Positions 56,838 through 64,000 of a stretch of 64,000 nucleotides of DNA are shown here, piece after piece. Positions within the stretch are counted from its first letter, which is position 1. The number at the start of each line of letters is the position of its first letter. Below the pieces are notes generated by a model, which was given only the letters and a program-made list of their open reading frames with translations, was not told the origin of the DNA and made no database searches. The DNA is from Prochlorococcus sp. AG-347-J06. GTDB lineage: Bacteria; Cyanobacteriota; Cyanobacteriia; PCC-6307; Cyanobiaceae. Both the position numbers and the translations under genes were made by a program. The stretch spans positions 1 through 64,000 of the forward strand of contig QCBT01000001.1 of NCBI GenBank assembly GCA_003281525.1, given 5' to 3'.

Positions 56838-57905
56838 ATGACGAAATCATCAAATAATTCAGCTTTAGAAAAGACATCAGATTTACATGTTGTTGAAACA
56901 CGTCCATTAATACCTCCAAGCAGATTACATAATGATATACCTTTAGATCACGCCTCTGCCAATACAGTATCTAAGACAAGAAGATCGATACAAAATATTT
57001 TGCATCATAATGATCAGAAGCTTCTAGTAATCGTGGGTCCATGTTCAATTCATGATCTAGAGGCGGCAAAGGAATATTCAAAATATATTCAAAACTTCCG
57101 AGAAATTTATAAAGATAAATTAGAAATAATAATGAGAGTATATTTTGAGAAGCCAAGAACAACTATTGGTTGGAAGGGATTAATAAATGATCCTCATCTA
57201 GATGATTCTTATGATATTAATACTGGTTTAAGAAGGGCAAGAAGTTTGCTTTCATATCTAGCAATTCGTGGCATACCTTCTGCTACAGAATTACTAGATC
57301 CAATTGTTCCCCAATACATTGCCGATTTAATAAGTTGGACAGCTATAGGTGCGCGGACTACTGAAAGTCAAACTCACAGGGAAATGGCATCAGGATTATC
57401 TATGCCTATTGGTTTTAAAAATGGAACGGATGGTTCTTTTACAACTGCAATCAATGCAATGCAGTCAGCTTCAAAATCGCATCATTTCTTAGGTGTAAAT
57501 GAAAATGGAATGGCTTCTATTGTTAATACCACAGGAAATCCAGATGGACATATAGTTTTAAGGGGTGGATCAAAAGGCCCAAATTTTGAAAGTGAACACG
57601 TAAAAAGAATTTCATTTGAATTGCAGCAATGTAATCTTCCCCATAAAGTGATGATTGATTGTAGTCATGGTAATTCCAATAAAGACTTCCGAAAACAGTC
57701 GGAAGTGCTAAAAAATATAGCTTCTCAAATTAGCAATGGTGAAAAAAACATTTTAGGAGTAATGCTTGAAAGTCATTTGAAGGAGGGAAATCAAAAACTT
57801 TTAAACAAAGAGGATCTCCAGTTCGGCAGAAGCATTACAGATGCATGTATAGATATAGAAACAACAAAAGAATTACTCGCTATTTTATACAATTCACTTA
57901 GCTAG
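56838..57905 (+). CDS. 3-deoxy-7-phosphoheptulonate synthase, type I (AroF/G/H)
   Basis: DAHP synthase opens the shikimate pathway. The 355 aa protein has LVIVGPCSIHDLEAAKEY (about 64-81), PRTTIGWKGLINDPHLD (about 105-121), ARTTESQTHREMASGL and MIDCSHGNSNKD, the metal and PEP-binding segments of class I alpha enzymes. N-terminal feedback-inhibition segment (RPLIPPSRL) is present, so it is likely regulated by an aromatic amino acid, but which one is unclear. The last 8 bp overlap the convergent kinase-like gene. Confidence 0.94.
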   Translation: MTKSSNNSALEKTSDLHVVETRPLIPPSRLHNDIPLDHASANTVSKTRRSIQNILHHNDQKLLVIVGPCSIHDLEAAKEYSKYIQNFREIYKDKLEIIMRVYFEKPRTTIGWKGLINDPHLDDSYDINTGLRRARSLLSYLAIRGIPSATELLDPIVPQYIADLISWTAIGARTTESQTHREMASGLSMPIGFKNGTDGSFTTAINAMQSASKSHHFLGVNENGMASIVNTTGNPDGHIVLRGGSKGPNFESEHVKRISFELQQCNLPHKVMIDCSHGNSNKDFRKQSEVLKNIASQISNGEKNILGVMLESHLKEGNQKLLNKEDLQFGRSITDACIDIETTKELLAILYNSLS

Positions 57906-58539
57906 TTATAAAAAAATTAAAAAATAATGCTGAAGAAATCGGAACAATGAAATTATCTATTCCTAAAATACTAAATTGTTCGAGCAAAGTCGCAAAAAAA
58001 GCTATTGTAAAATAATTTAAATTTAAACTATTTTGTTGGGCGTATCCTATTGAGCAAACTACTATCAAACTTGTTAAAAACATTGTGATAGTACCAAATA
58101 AAGATTTTTTTTGTTTAAAAAAAATCCAACTCTTTGAGTTAAGGCTTTTTCCTATTAACCCAGCCAATCCATCACCAAAAGTCATTATAAAAAATCCAGT
58201 AATTAATGCATATGGATCTTTATTCCAGAAAAGATAAATCAAAATAAATAAACTTAGACAATAAAATAATGTTCCATAACTCTTTCTCTCAACGTCCTCA
58301 ATTGTTGGAAACAATTTATAGTTATAATTGATGAAAACAATTAATGACACAATTCCTGTAAAAATTAGAGCAGAGTTTTGATTAATTTTTAAAAATTGAG
58401 CAATTGGTATTAAAGGTCCTATTCCAATATGTATTATTTTTCTTACGATTTCTTTGCTATCTTTATTATATTTTTTAAAAACTATTGATATTAGAAAAAT
58501 TGAAAATAAATATAATAAAATTACAGTAAATTTTATCAA
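57898..58539 (-). CDS. Phytol/polyprenol kinase-like (CDP-alcohol-type) membrane protein
   Basis: A 213 aa protein with six to seven hydrophobic helices, opening with VILLYLFSIFLISIVFKKY. The segment EIVRKIIHIGIGPLIPIA (about 30-47) and GFFIMTFGDGLAGLIGKSL (about 116-134) match the dolichol/phytol kinase (VTE5-like) family; the FGDGLAGLIG motif is the CTP-binding type signature. In cyanobacteria such enzymes recycle phytol for tocopherol or chlorophyll. The exact substrate is inferred. It starts 5 bp downstream of the sigma gene stop on the same strand. Confidence 0.85.
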   Translation of the reverse strand: MIKFTVILLYLFSIFLISIVFKKYNKDSKEIVRKIIHIGIGPLIPIAQFLKINQNSALIFTGIVSLIVFINYNYKLFPTIEDVERKSYGTLFYCLSLFILIYLFWNKDPYALITGFFIMTFGDGLAGLIGKSLNSKSWIFFKQKKSLFGTITMFLTSLIVVCSIGYAQQNSLNLNYFTIAFFATLLEQFSILGIDNFIVPISSALFFNFFITS

Positions 58540-58544
58540 TTTGG

Positions 58545-59564
58545 TTAAGCTGCTTTTTGATGAGTTGTCATTACTCTAAGCTTTAATATTGCTTTAGCTT
58601 CTAGTTGCCTTACTCTTTCTCGTGAAACATTAATTTGTCTTCCTATTTCTGCTAGTGTTAATGGTTCTGCACCATCTAGGCCAAATCTGAGCTTCATTAT
58701 TTTTTGTTCCCTCTCATTTAATTGAGAAAGCCATGTTCCTAAATGCTCTTTTTGAATAGTTCTATCCATACCTTCCATAGGCTCTTCACAGTTTGGATCA
58801 GGTATGAGCTCACCAAGAGTACTTCTATCTTCTTCGCCTCTTGCGTGAGCATCTAGAGAAGCACAAGGAGCACTTTGGGAAATTAAATCTTCTAAATCTT
58901 TTTGATCAATTCCCATTTCAGTCGCCATTTCCAATCTGGTAGGTTGTCTACCAAATTTATGTGATAATTCTCTAGAGACTCTTCTCATTTTGGATAGTTT
59001 TTCACTTATATGAATAGGCAAACGGATTGTTCTTGCACTGTTATCAATAGCCCTCGTCATTCCTTGCCTAATCCACCAGTAAGCATAAGTTGAGAATTTA
59101 TATCCCATAGCAGGATCAAATTTATCTACAGCTCTTTCAAGGCCAATAGCCCCTTCCTGGACAAGGTCTAATAATTCTAGCCCTTGGTTTTGGTATTTTT
59201 TTGCAACGGAGACAACAAGCCTTAGATTAGCTGCCATCATTCTATCTCTAGCTCTTTTGCCAATTTTAATTTGATAAAGATTTTGTTGAGTTCTATCAGT
59301 CTCAGGAATTTGTAGCAACTTTTTCATGTTCTGAACATGATGAGCTAACTCTATTTCCTCTGCTGGAGTCAAAAGAGGTACTCTTCCAATGCTACTTAAA
59401 TAATAGCCAATAGAATCTGAAGCTAGCCTGCCAGATTTTTTTTGGCTTTGTTTTCCAGTAAGACTGGATTTCGATTTGCGAGACTTGCCCGTAGTGTTTG
59501 GTAATCTTGGCTCATCAAAATTATTATCTGAAGAGCTTTTCGCAGATTCCAGAGGGATCCCCAT
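58545..59564 (-). CDS. Group 2 RNA polymerase sigma factor
   Basis: A sigma-70 family factor without the large region 1.1 of the primary sigma. After a Ser/Lys-rich leader (about 1-48) come region 1.2 (SIGYYLSSIGRVPLLTPAEE), region 2 (NLRLVVSVAKKYQNQGLELLDLVQEG, quoted in part: LELLDLVQEG; KFSTYAYWWIRQGMTRAI), region 3 (HISEKLSKMRRVSRELS) and region 4.2 (LTLAEIGRQINVSRERVRQ). It is 339 aa. A GTG one codon upstream (59567) is an alternative start; the SD AGGAGG fits either. Cyanobacterial group 2 sigmas respond to light, nutrient and diel cues. Confidence 0.95.
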   Translation of the reverse strand: MGIPLESAKSSSDNNFDEPRLPNTTGKSRKSKSSLTGKQSQKKSGRLASDSIGYYLSSIGRVPLLTPAEEIELAHHVQNMKKLLQIPETDRTQQNLYQIKIGKRARDRMMAANLRLVVSVAKKYQNQGLELLDLVQEGAIGLERAVDKFDPAMGYKFSTYAYWWIRQGMTRAIDNSARTIRLPIHISEKLSKMRRVSRELSHKFGRQPTRLEMATEMGIDQKDLEDLISQSAPCASLDAHARGEEDRSTLGELIPDPNCEEPMEGMDRTIQKEHLGTWLSQLNEREQKIMKLRFGLDGAEPLTLAEIGRQINVSRERVRQLEAKAILKLRVMTTHQKAA

Positions 59565-59572
59565 CACCCTGG

Positions 59573-59578
59573 CCTCCT
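59573..59578 (-). promoter_or_regulatory. Strong Shine-Dalgarno before the sigma factor
   Basis: AGGAGG on the minus strand lies eight bases before the ATG at 59564 (five before the GTG alternative). Such a strong site is uncommon in this window and implies high translation initiation. Confidence 0.7.
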
Positions 59579-59772
59579 AAATAATGGATTTTTTAAAAAG
59601 CTAGCACTGAAATTGGAATAAAAACTACTTTTACGTTGAAATTTTAAAGACAAAAATTTTTTATTAAATGCTTATTTCTTGAAATCCTTTGATATTAGTG
59701 AACTTTTTAAAAATTAAAAAAAATTTAAAATTTTATGTATTTTTTTAAATGTTGTAAAAATCAATATTAATT

Positions 59773-61851
59773 TTATTTTTCTATGAGGTCAATTTGCGAA
59801 CGATTATTCGATGAATTTAATACATATTTCGAATAAGAACCATCTTCCTTCATTTTCCAAGAAAAGTAATCATCTTTAATGTAGGTTTGCAAAAGTGAGT
59901 ATATTTTAGATTTCAATTCATAATCCTCTATAGGAGTCACAGCTTCTATTCTTCTATCAAGATTTCTTCTCATCCAATCAGCACTCCCAATAAAAACCTC
60001 ATTATCACCATTATTACAAAACCAAAAAATTCTTGAGTGTTCAAGAAAGTGGCCAATAATGCTTATGACTTTAATATTTTCACTTAAATTTTTTCTTTGC
60101 GGATATAAGCAACAAATACCTCTTACGATGAGGCTAATTTTTACACCTGAGTCTGAAGCTAAATAAAGAAGTTTAATTATTTCTGGGTCTACTAAAGAAT
60201 TCATTTTTGCAATTATTTCACCTTTTTTGCCTTCCTCTGCATTTTTAATTTCTCTCTTTATCAGAAATATAAATTTCTCTCTCATCGATGATGGGGAAAC
60301 TAATAACTTTTGATAACTTTTTTGTTTTGAAAAACCTGATAAGTAGTTAAACAACTCAAGTAAATCAGATGCAATATCAGGATCAGTTGAAAGTAATCCT
60401 AAATCTGTATAAAACCTTGAAGTATAAGAGTTATAATTTCCTGTGCCAATATGGAAATAATTCCTTAATCGTCCTTTTTCTTTTCTTACTACTAAAGCTA
60501 TTTTTGTATGTGTTTTTAATCCTATGATTCCATATACAACATGAATTCCGGCTTGTTCAAGTTGTTTTGCCCATTGAATATTATTGTCTTCATCAAATCT
60601 TGCTTTTAGTTCAACAAGAGTCATTACTTCTTTCCCATTCTCTGCAGCTCTCATTAGAGCTGCAATAATAGGCGAATCTTTGGATACTCTATATAAAGTA
60701 ATTTTTATAGCCATTACAAGTGGATCATCAGCTGATTTGTTTATAAATTCTTCAACTGAAGTTCTGAATAAGTCGTAGGGATGATGAAGCAGAATATTTT
60801 TTTTCCTAAGTATCTTAAAAAAAGAATTGAGGTTTTTATTTGAAGGTAAATCTAAATTTTTTAATTTTGGGTGAGTTTTCCCAATTAGTAGATTTTCTTT
60901 TAAGTCATCTCTATTAATTTTTGTAAGCTGATTTAAATCGTCAAGGCCTAAAAAACTTTTGCAAAAGTAAATATACTCTTTTTGTATTGAGATACTTTCA
61001 ACGAGTAATTTCAGAATATTTTCTGGCATTTTCGATTCAACTTCTAATCTAACTACGTCTCCACCTAATCTTCTCTTTTGCAAACTTTGTTCAACTGCTA
61101 AAAGAAGATCATCAGCTTCAAGTTCTTTTAATTCTAAATCTGCATCTCTTGTCACTCTAAAAAAAGAGTAATTGATACATTCCATTCCCTTAAATAAACT
61201 ATTTATATTATTTCCAATTAAATCTTCAACACTTATGAATAAATATCTACTTTCATCACCATCTTGAATAATGTCATTGGGAATTTGTATAAATCTATTA
61301 ATATTTTTTGTTGGTATTTTTACTCTGACAAACTGATTTTTAGAATCTTCCCCATCCCTTATTAGAGCGGCCAAATTTAGACTTAAATTACTTATAAAAG
61401 GAAATGGATGTGCTGGATCAACAACTAATGGAGTTAATAAAGGAAAAATAGATGAAGTAAAGTAGTTATTGCACCAATTTCTTTGATTTTCACTTAGGTC
61501 CTTATATTTTTTTAAAATCACACCTTTTGCTCTTAATTCATTATTTAGTTCATTATTTATATAGTTTTCTTGTAAATAAGTTAAATCCTTTACTTCTTTA
61601 TTTATTTTTGTTAACTGCTCTTTAGGGGTAAGCCCATCAATACTTTTTTTTGTAATACCTGCTTCAACTTGAGCTTTTAATGAAGCTACCCTTACCATAA
61701 AAAATTCATCTAGATTATTACTAAAAATTGAACAAAATTTTACTTTATCTAGAATTTTGTACTCTTTTTCCATACCAGTTAGGAGTACTCTTTTATTGAA
61801 TTCAATCCAACTTAATTCTCTGTTAATAAAAAGATCAGCTTGGCTTTTCAT
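59773..61851 (-). CDS. ppk: Polyphosphate kinase
   Basis: PPK1 makes polyphosphate from ATP. The 692 aa protein has the N-terminal FINRELSWIEFNKRVL motif (about 8-23), the middle PPK domains, the autophosphorylated His in GLKTHTKIALVVRKE (second core, GIIGLKTHTK), and the C-terminal FIGSADWMRRNLDRRIE. All four domains of the family are present and the length is normal. Its start shares a base with the MFS transporter stop, so the two are probably coexpressed. Confidence 0.97.
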   Translation of the reverse strand: MKSQADLFINRELSWIEFNKRVLLTGMEKEYKILDKVKFCSIFSNNLDEFFMVRVASLKAQVEAGITKKSIDGLTPKEQLTKINKEVKDLTYLQENYINNELNNELRAKGVILKKYKDLSENQRNWCNNYFTSSIFPLLTPLVVDPAHPFPFISNLSLNLAALIRDGEDSKNQFVRVKIPTKNINRFIQIPNDIIQDGDESRYLFISVEDLIGNNINSLFKGMECINYSFFRVTRDADLELKELEADDLLLAVEQSLQKRRLGGDVVRLEVESKMPENILKLLVESISIQKEYIYFCKSFLGLDDLNQLTKINRDDLKENLLIGKTHPKLKNLDLPSNKNLNSFFKILRKKNILLHHPYDLFRTSVEEFINKSADDPLVMAIKITLYRVSKDSPIIAALMRAAENGKEVMTLVELKARFDEDNNIQWAKQLEQAGIHVVYGIIGLKTHTKIALVVRKEKGRLRNYFHIGTGNYNSYTSRFYTDLGLLSTDPDIASDLLELFNYLSGFSKQKSYQKLLVSPSSMREKFIFLIKREIKNAEEGKKGEIIAKMNSLVDPEIIKLLYLASDSGVKISLIVRGICCLYPQRKNLSENIKVISIIGHFLEHSRIFWFCNNGDNEVFIGSADWMRRNLDRRIEAVTPIEDYELKSKIYSLLQTYIKDDYFSWKMKEDGSYSKYVLNSSNNRSQIDLIEK

Positions 61852-63119
61852 TAAAAAACTTTTGATTTTTGATTATTAAAAAAATTATTATTTTTACCCT
61901 CTGCAATAAGGTATATCATGAAAAGCAAGATAACGGAACCAGCTATAAAAGGTGATTTAGGACCAAAACTATCATAGACCCTTCCGGCCATTGCAATTCC
62001 TAAAACTCCTCCAAGACTCTGTAGACCCTGAAGGTTACTTAAAATCGAACCTTGTTTATCAATGTCTAATTTTTTTGATATGAGTGCTCTTAAAGTGGGC
62101 GTTATTAACCCTGCCCCAACGGCTAAAAATGAAACAGCTGAATAAATATTAATTGCTGCATTTTCTTTTGGAGTAGTTATTAAAAGAGAACATGCCACAA
62201 GAATAAACCCTGATCCGATAAGTGTTAATCGCATTTCGCCAAATTGCTTTACCAGAGGCCCAATTAATCCTCCCTGAACGATAATTGCGATGATTCCCAC
62301 TACAACAAGAGTTCCACTTGATGCTTTGGTTGTCCAGTTTAAAGATTCTTGAAGGAAAAATATAAGGATATTGGTTAATCCAGTAAAAGCAATAAAGTAA
62401 ATAAAAAAAGCTAATGATAATTTTTTAATCTTTTCTTCTTTGAATACTGTAAATAAAGCTTTTAGAGGGTTTTTTAAAATAGTTTTTGATTTATTTGAGT
62501 CACTATTAGGATTGGTTTCTGGTAAGTAAAAAAATACAAGGAGAAAATTTATTATTGGAATGATTGATGCAATCAAAACTGGAATAATAAAATTATTATT
62601 TGTATTTTTTGCAAAAATTACAACAAAAATATTACCCAAGAAAAAACTTAAACCAAAAGCTACTCCAATAAGACCAAATGTTTTTGCTCTTTTTTCAGGG
62701 CTTGAAATATCTGCAAGAATTGTTGTTGCAGTAGCTGCAGTTCCTCCACTTAAACCGTCAATTAGTCTCGCTAAAAATAATAAAAATAATGGAATAGATG
62801 CTATTGAATTTGACCAATTAAAAAGAACTGTAAAAGATAATATTGATATTCCTATTACTGAACCAGTAATACAAAAAAGAGTGACAGGTCTTCTTCCATA
62901 TCTATCACTCATAAGTCCTATAAAAGGAGAAGCTGTAAATTGAGCTAATTGGTAAGTGCAAGACAATAAACCATATGTACTTGCTTTAGAGTCAAAAAGT
63001 AAAACAAAAGAGGGTAATATTGGTAACAGTATACTTTCACTTAAACGATCATTTAGGAGAGTGATAAACGCACTAAGGAGAGTAAATTTTTTATTTGGTT
63101 TTAATAAACTTTCTTTCAC
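61851..63119 (-). CDS. Major facilitator superfamily transporter
   Basis: A 422 aa MFS protein with about 12 membrane helices. Motif A between helices 2 and 3 reads GLMSDRYGRRPV (about 67-78); RLIDGLSGGTAATATTILADI resembles TetA-like drug/proton antiporters (quoted in part: RLIDGLSGG). A central hydrophilic loop separates two six-helix halves. Export substrate is unknown. It overlaps ppk by one base and is divergent from cobA by 45 bp. Confidence 0.9.
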   Translation of the reverse strand: MKESLLKPNKKFTLLSAFITLLNDRLSESILLPILPSFVLLFDSKASTYGLLSCTYQLAQFTASPFIGLMSDRYGRRPVTLFCITGSVIGISILSFTVLFNWSNSIASIPLFLLFLARLIDGLSGGTAATATTILADISSPEKRAKTFGLIGVAFGLSFFLGNIFVVIFAKNTNNNFIIPVLIASIIPIINFLLVFFYLPETNPNSDSNKSKTILKNPLKALFTVFKEEKIKKLSLAFFIYFIAFTGLTNILIFFLQESLNWTTKASSGTLVVVGIIAIIVQGGLIGPLVKQFGEMRLTLIGSGFILVACSLLITTPKENAAINIYSAVSFLAVGAGLITPTLRALISKKLDIDKQGSILSNLQGLQSLGGVLGIAMAGRVYDSFGPKSPFIAGSVILLFMIYLIAEGKNNNFFNNQKSKVF

Positions 63120-63164
63120 AATATTTACCTTCTTTGCGATTAACTTCTACTACCATACTTGTTA

Positions 63165-63980
63165 ATGGAGATTATTGTGCCCGGCATTGTTTATTTAGTT
63201 GGATCAGGTCCTGGTGACCCTGAGCTTTTAACTCTTAAAGCTTTACGCCTAATAAAAAATTGTGATGCATTAGTTCATGATGCTTTAATTCCGGATGAAA
63301 TAACAAAAGAAGCAGGAAAAAAGACAGAAATTTTCCATGTAGGCAAAAGAGCTGGGAAGTGTTCTGTACCTCAGGCCGAAACCAATGCTCTTATTTTGAA
63401 ATTGGCAAAAGAAGGCAAAAATGTTGTAAGGCTTAAGGGGGGAGATCCTTTTGTCTTTTCTAGGGGTGGTGAAGAAGTATCGTTTTTAGAGGAAAATGGA
63501 GTTTCAGTTGAAATAGTGCCTGGGATTACTTCTGGCATAGCTGCTCCCACATATTTTGGTATTCCACTTACTCATAGAGATGCTGCGAGTTCTGTAACTT
63601 TCGTAACTGGGCATGAGCATGTTGATAAGGAAAAAAAGACAGTGAACTGGAGAGATTTAGCTAAATCATCAGATAGCTTAGTAATTTTTATGGGTATAAA
63701 AAATATTGAATTTATTGTGGAAGAATTAATTCTAGGTGGTTTAGATAAAAGTACTAAATGCGCTGTTATTCAAGAAGCTACTTTAAAAAATCAAAGATGT
63801 TTGATAGAGAAATTAGATAATCTTCCAGATAAAATCAAAGATAAAGAATTTTTAGCTCCATCAATTATCATTATTGGAAAAATTGTTGAATTTAAGGTTA
63901 ATAACAATATAACTAAAGTATCTGATGTCTATTTACCAGATATTAATAAAGTTCAACTATATAATAAATCCCAAAAGTAA
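63165..63980 (+). CDS. cobA: Uroporphyrinogen-III C-methyltransferase
   Basis: This SAM enzyme adds the C2 and C7 methyls of precorrin-2, the branch to sirohaem and cobalamin. The 271 aa protein (from the ATG at 63165) has GIVYLVGSGPGDPELLTLKAL (in part GSGPGDPELLT), VRLKGGDPFVFSRGGEE, VPGITSGIAAPTYFGIPLTHR (in part PGITSGIAAP) and FVTGHEH typical of CobA/SumT. GTG at 63177 is an alternative start that would trim four residues. It complements cbiD at the left edge for B12 synthesis. Stop is 20 bp before the window end. Confidence 0.94.
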   Translation: MEIIVPGIVYLVGSGPGDPELLTLKALRLIKNCDALVHDALIPDEITKEAGKKTEIFHVGKRAGKCSVPQAETNALILKLAKEGKNVVRLKGGDPFVFSRGGEEVSFLEENGVSVEIVPGITSGIAAPTYFGIPLTHRDAASSVTFVTGHEHVDKEKKTVNWRDLAKSSDSLVIFMGIKNIEFIVEELILGGLDKSTKCAVIQEATLKNQRCLIEKLDNLPDKIKDKEFLAPSIIIIGKIVEFKVNNNITKVSDVYLPDINKVQLYNKSQK

Positions 63981-64000
63981 ATTGGATCGAATTTAGGTTT

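Noticed and set aside
59601..59612. TTAGCACTC-like word (GCTAGCACTG) upstream of the sigma factor gene
   Set aside because: Only one half of a CIRCE-type inverted repeat is seen; no matching GAGTGCTAA follows at nine-base spacing.
1..64000. CRISPR array, IS element, prophage or genomic island
   Set aside because: No regularly spaced repeats, transposase, integrase or tRNA-flanked insertions; nearly all space is filled by housekeeping genes.

Overview
The window reads as core chromosome of a small, very AT-rich marine cyanobacterium. Gene content and order (dnaN, a PRC-barrel protein, purL, purF, a GyrA/ParC-type subunit, a TPR protein, queG, a DUF502 protein, nusB, ftsY, a PP2C phosphatase, argH, an RRM protein and so on), the streamlined spacing and the cyanobacteria-restricted proteins (DUF3134, DUF1400-like, CYP38-like cyclophilin, sucrose-phosphate synthase) point to Prochlorococcus, most likely a low-GC high-light clade. 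I could not assign a strain. From memory, published genomes of this genus are usually numbered starting at dnaN, so this window, which carries dnaN internally, appears to span that linearisation point.

Layout. 1-2234: end of cbiD, a class V aminotransferase and a small hypothetical. 2369-4198: half-length AbrB-type membrane protein, secreted hypothetical, HNH nuclease, small membrane ORF. 4231-9323: epimerase-like protein, pdxA, accB, efp, exported cyclophilin, thiL. 9324-14106: gap2, murC, murB, ybaB, rsgA. 14096-16199: tusA, dnaJ, grpE (tightly packed with rsgA). 16274-23933: msrB with a Tat-like leader, dusA, Gly-rich RRM protein, argH, SpoIIE-type phosphatase, ftsY, nusB, DUF502. 24079-28415: queG, TPR protein, second-type topoisomerase A subunit. 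28412-34132: dnaN-PRC-purL-purF, a compact leftward unit. 34133-34466 is the only long gene-free stretch and has the architecture of a replication origin. 34467-42712: thrC, DUF1400-like, UbiB kinase, recN, uvrA. 42914-48781: sucrose-phosphate synthase, small proteins, mraY, argG, rpsF, aroE. 48899-58539: dnaK, FAD oxidoreductase, purU, ClC transporter, acnB, DAHP synthase, phytol/polyprenol kinase-like protein. 58545-63980: group 2 sigma factor, ppk, MFS transporter, cobA.

No tRNA, rRNA, CRISPR array, insertion sequence, prophage or genomic island was seen. The genes are housekeeping: amino acid, purine, cofactor (B6, B12/sirohaem, thiamine, biotin), cell wall, DNA replication/repair and chaperone functions. 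The most notable non-coding object is the putative oriC between thrC and dnaN: a 70-bp stretch with only three non-A/T bases, then four TAG triplets, then two directly abutting DnaA-box-like 9-mers, followed by three copies of TTCAACAAAT, two of which sit in a perfect 13-bp inverted repeat. The arrangement resembles the DnaA-trio unwinding module described in other bacteria.
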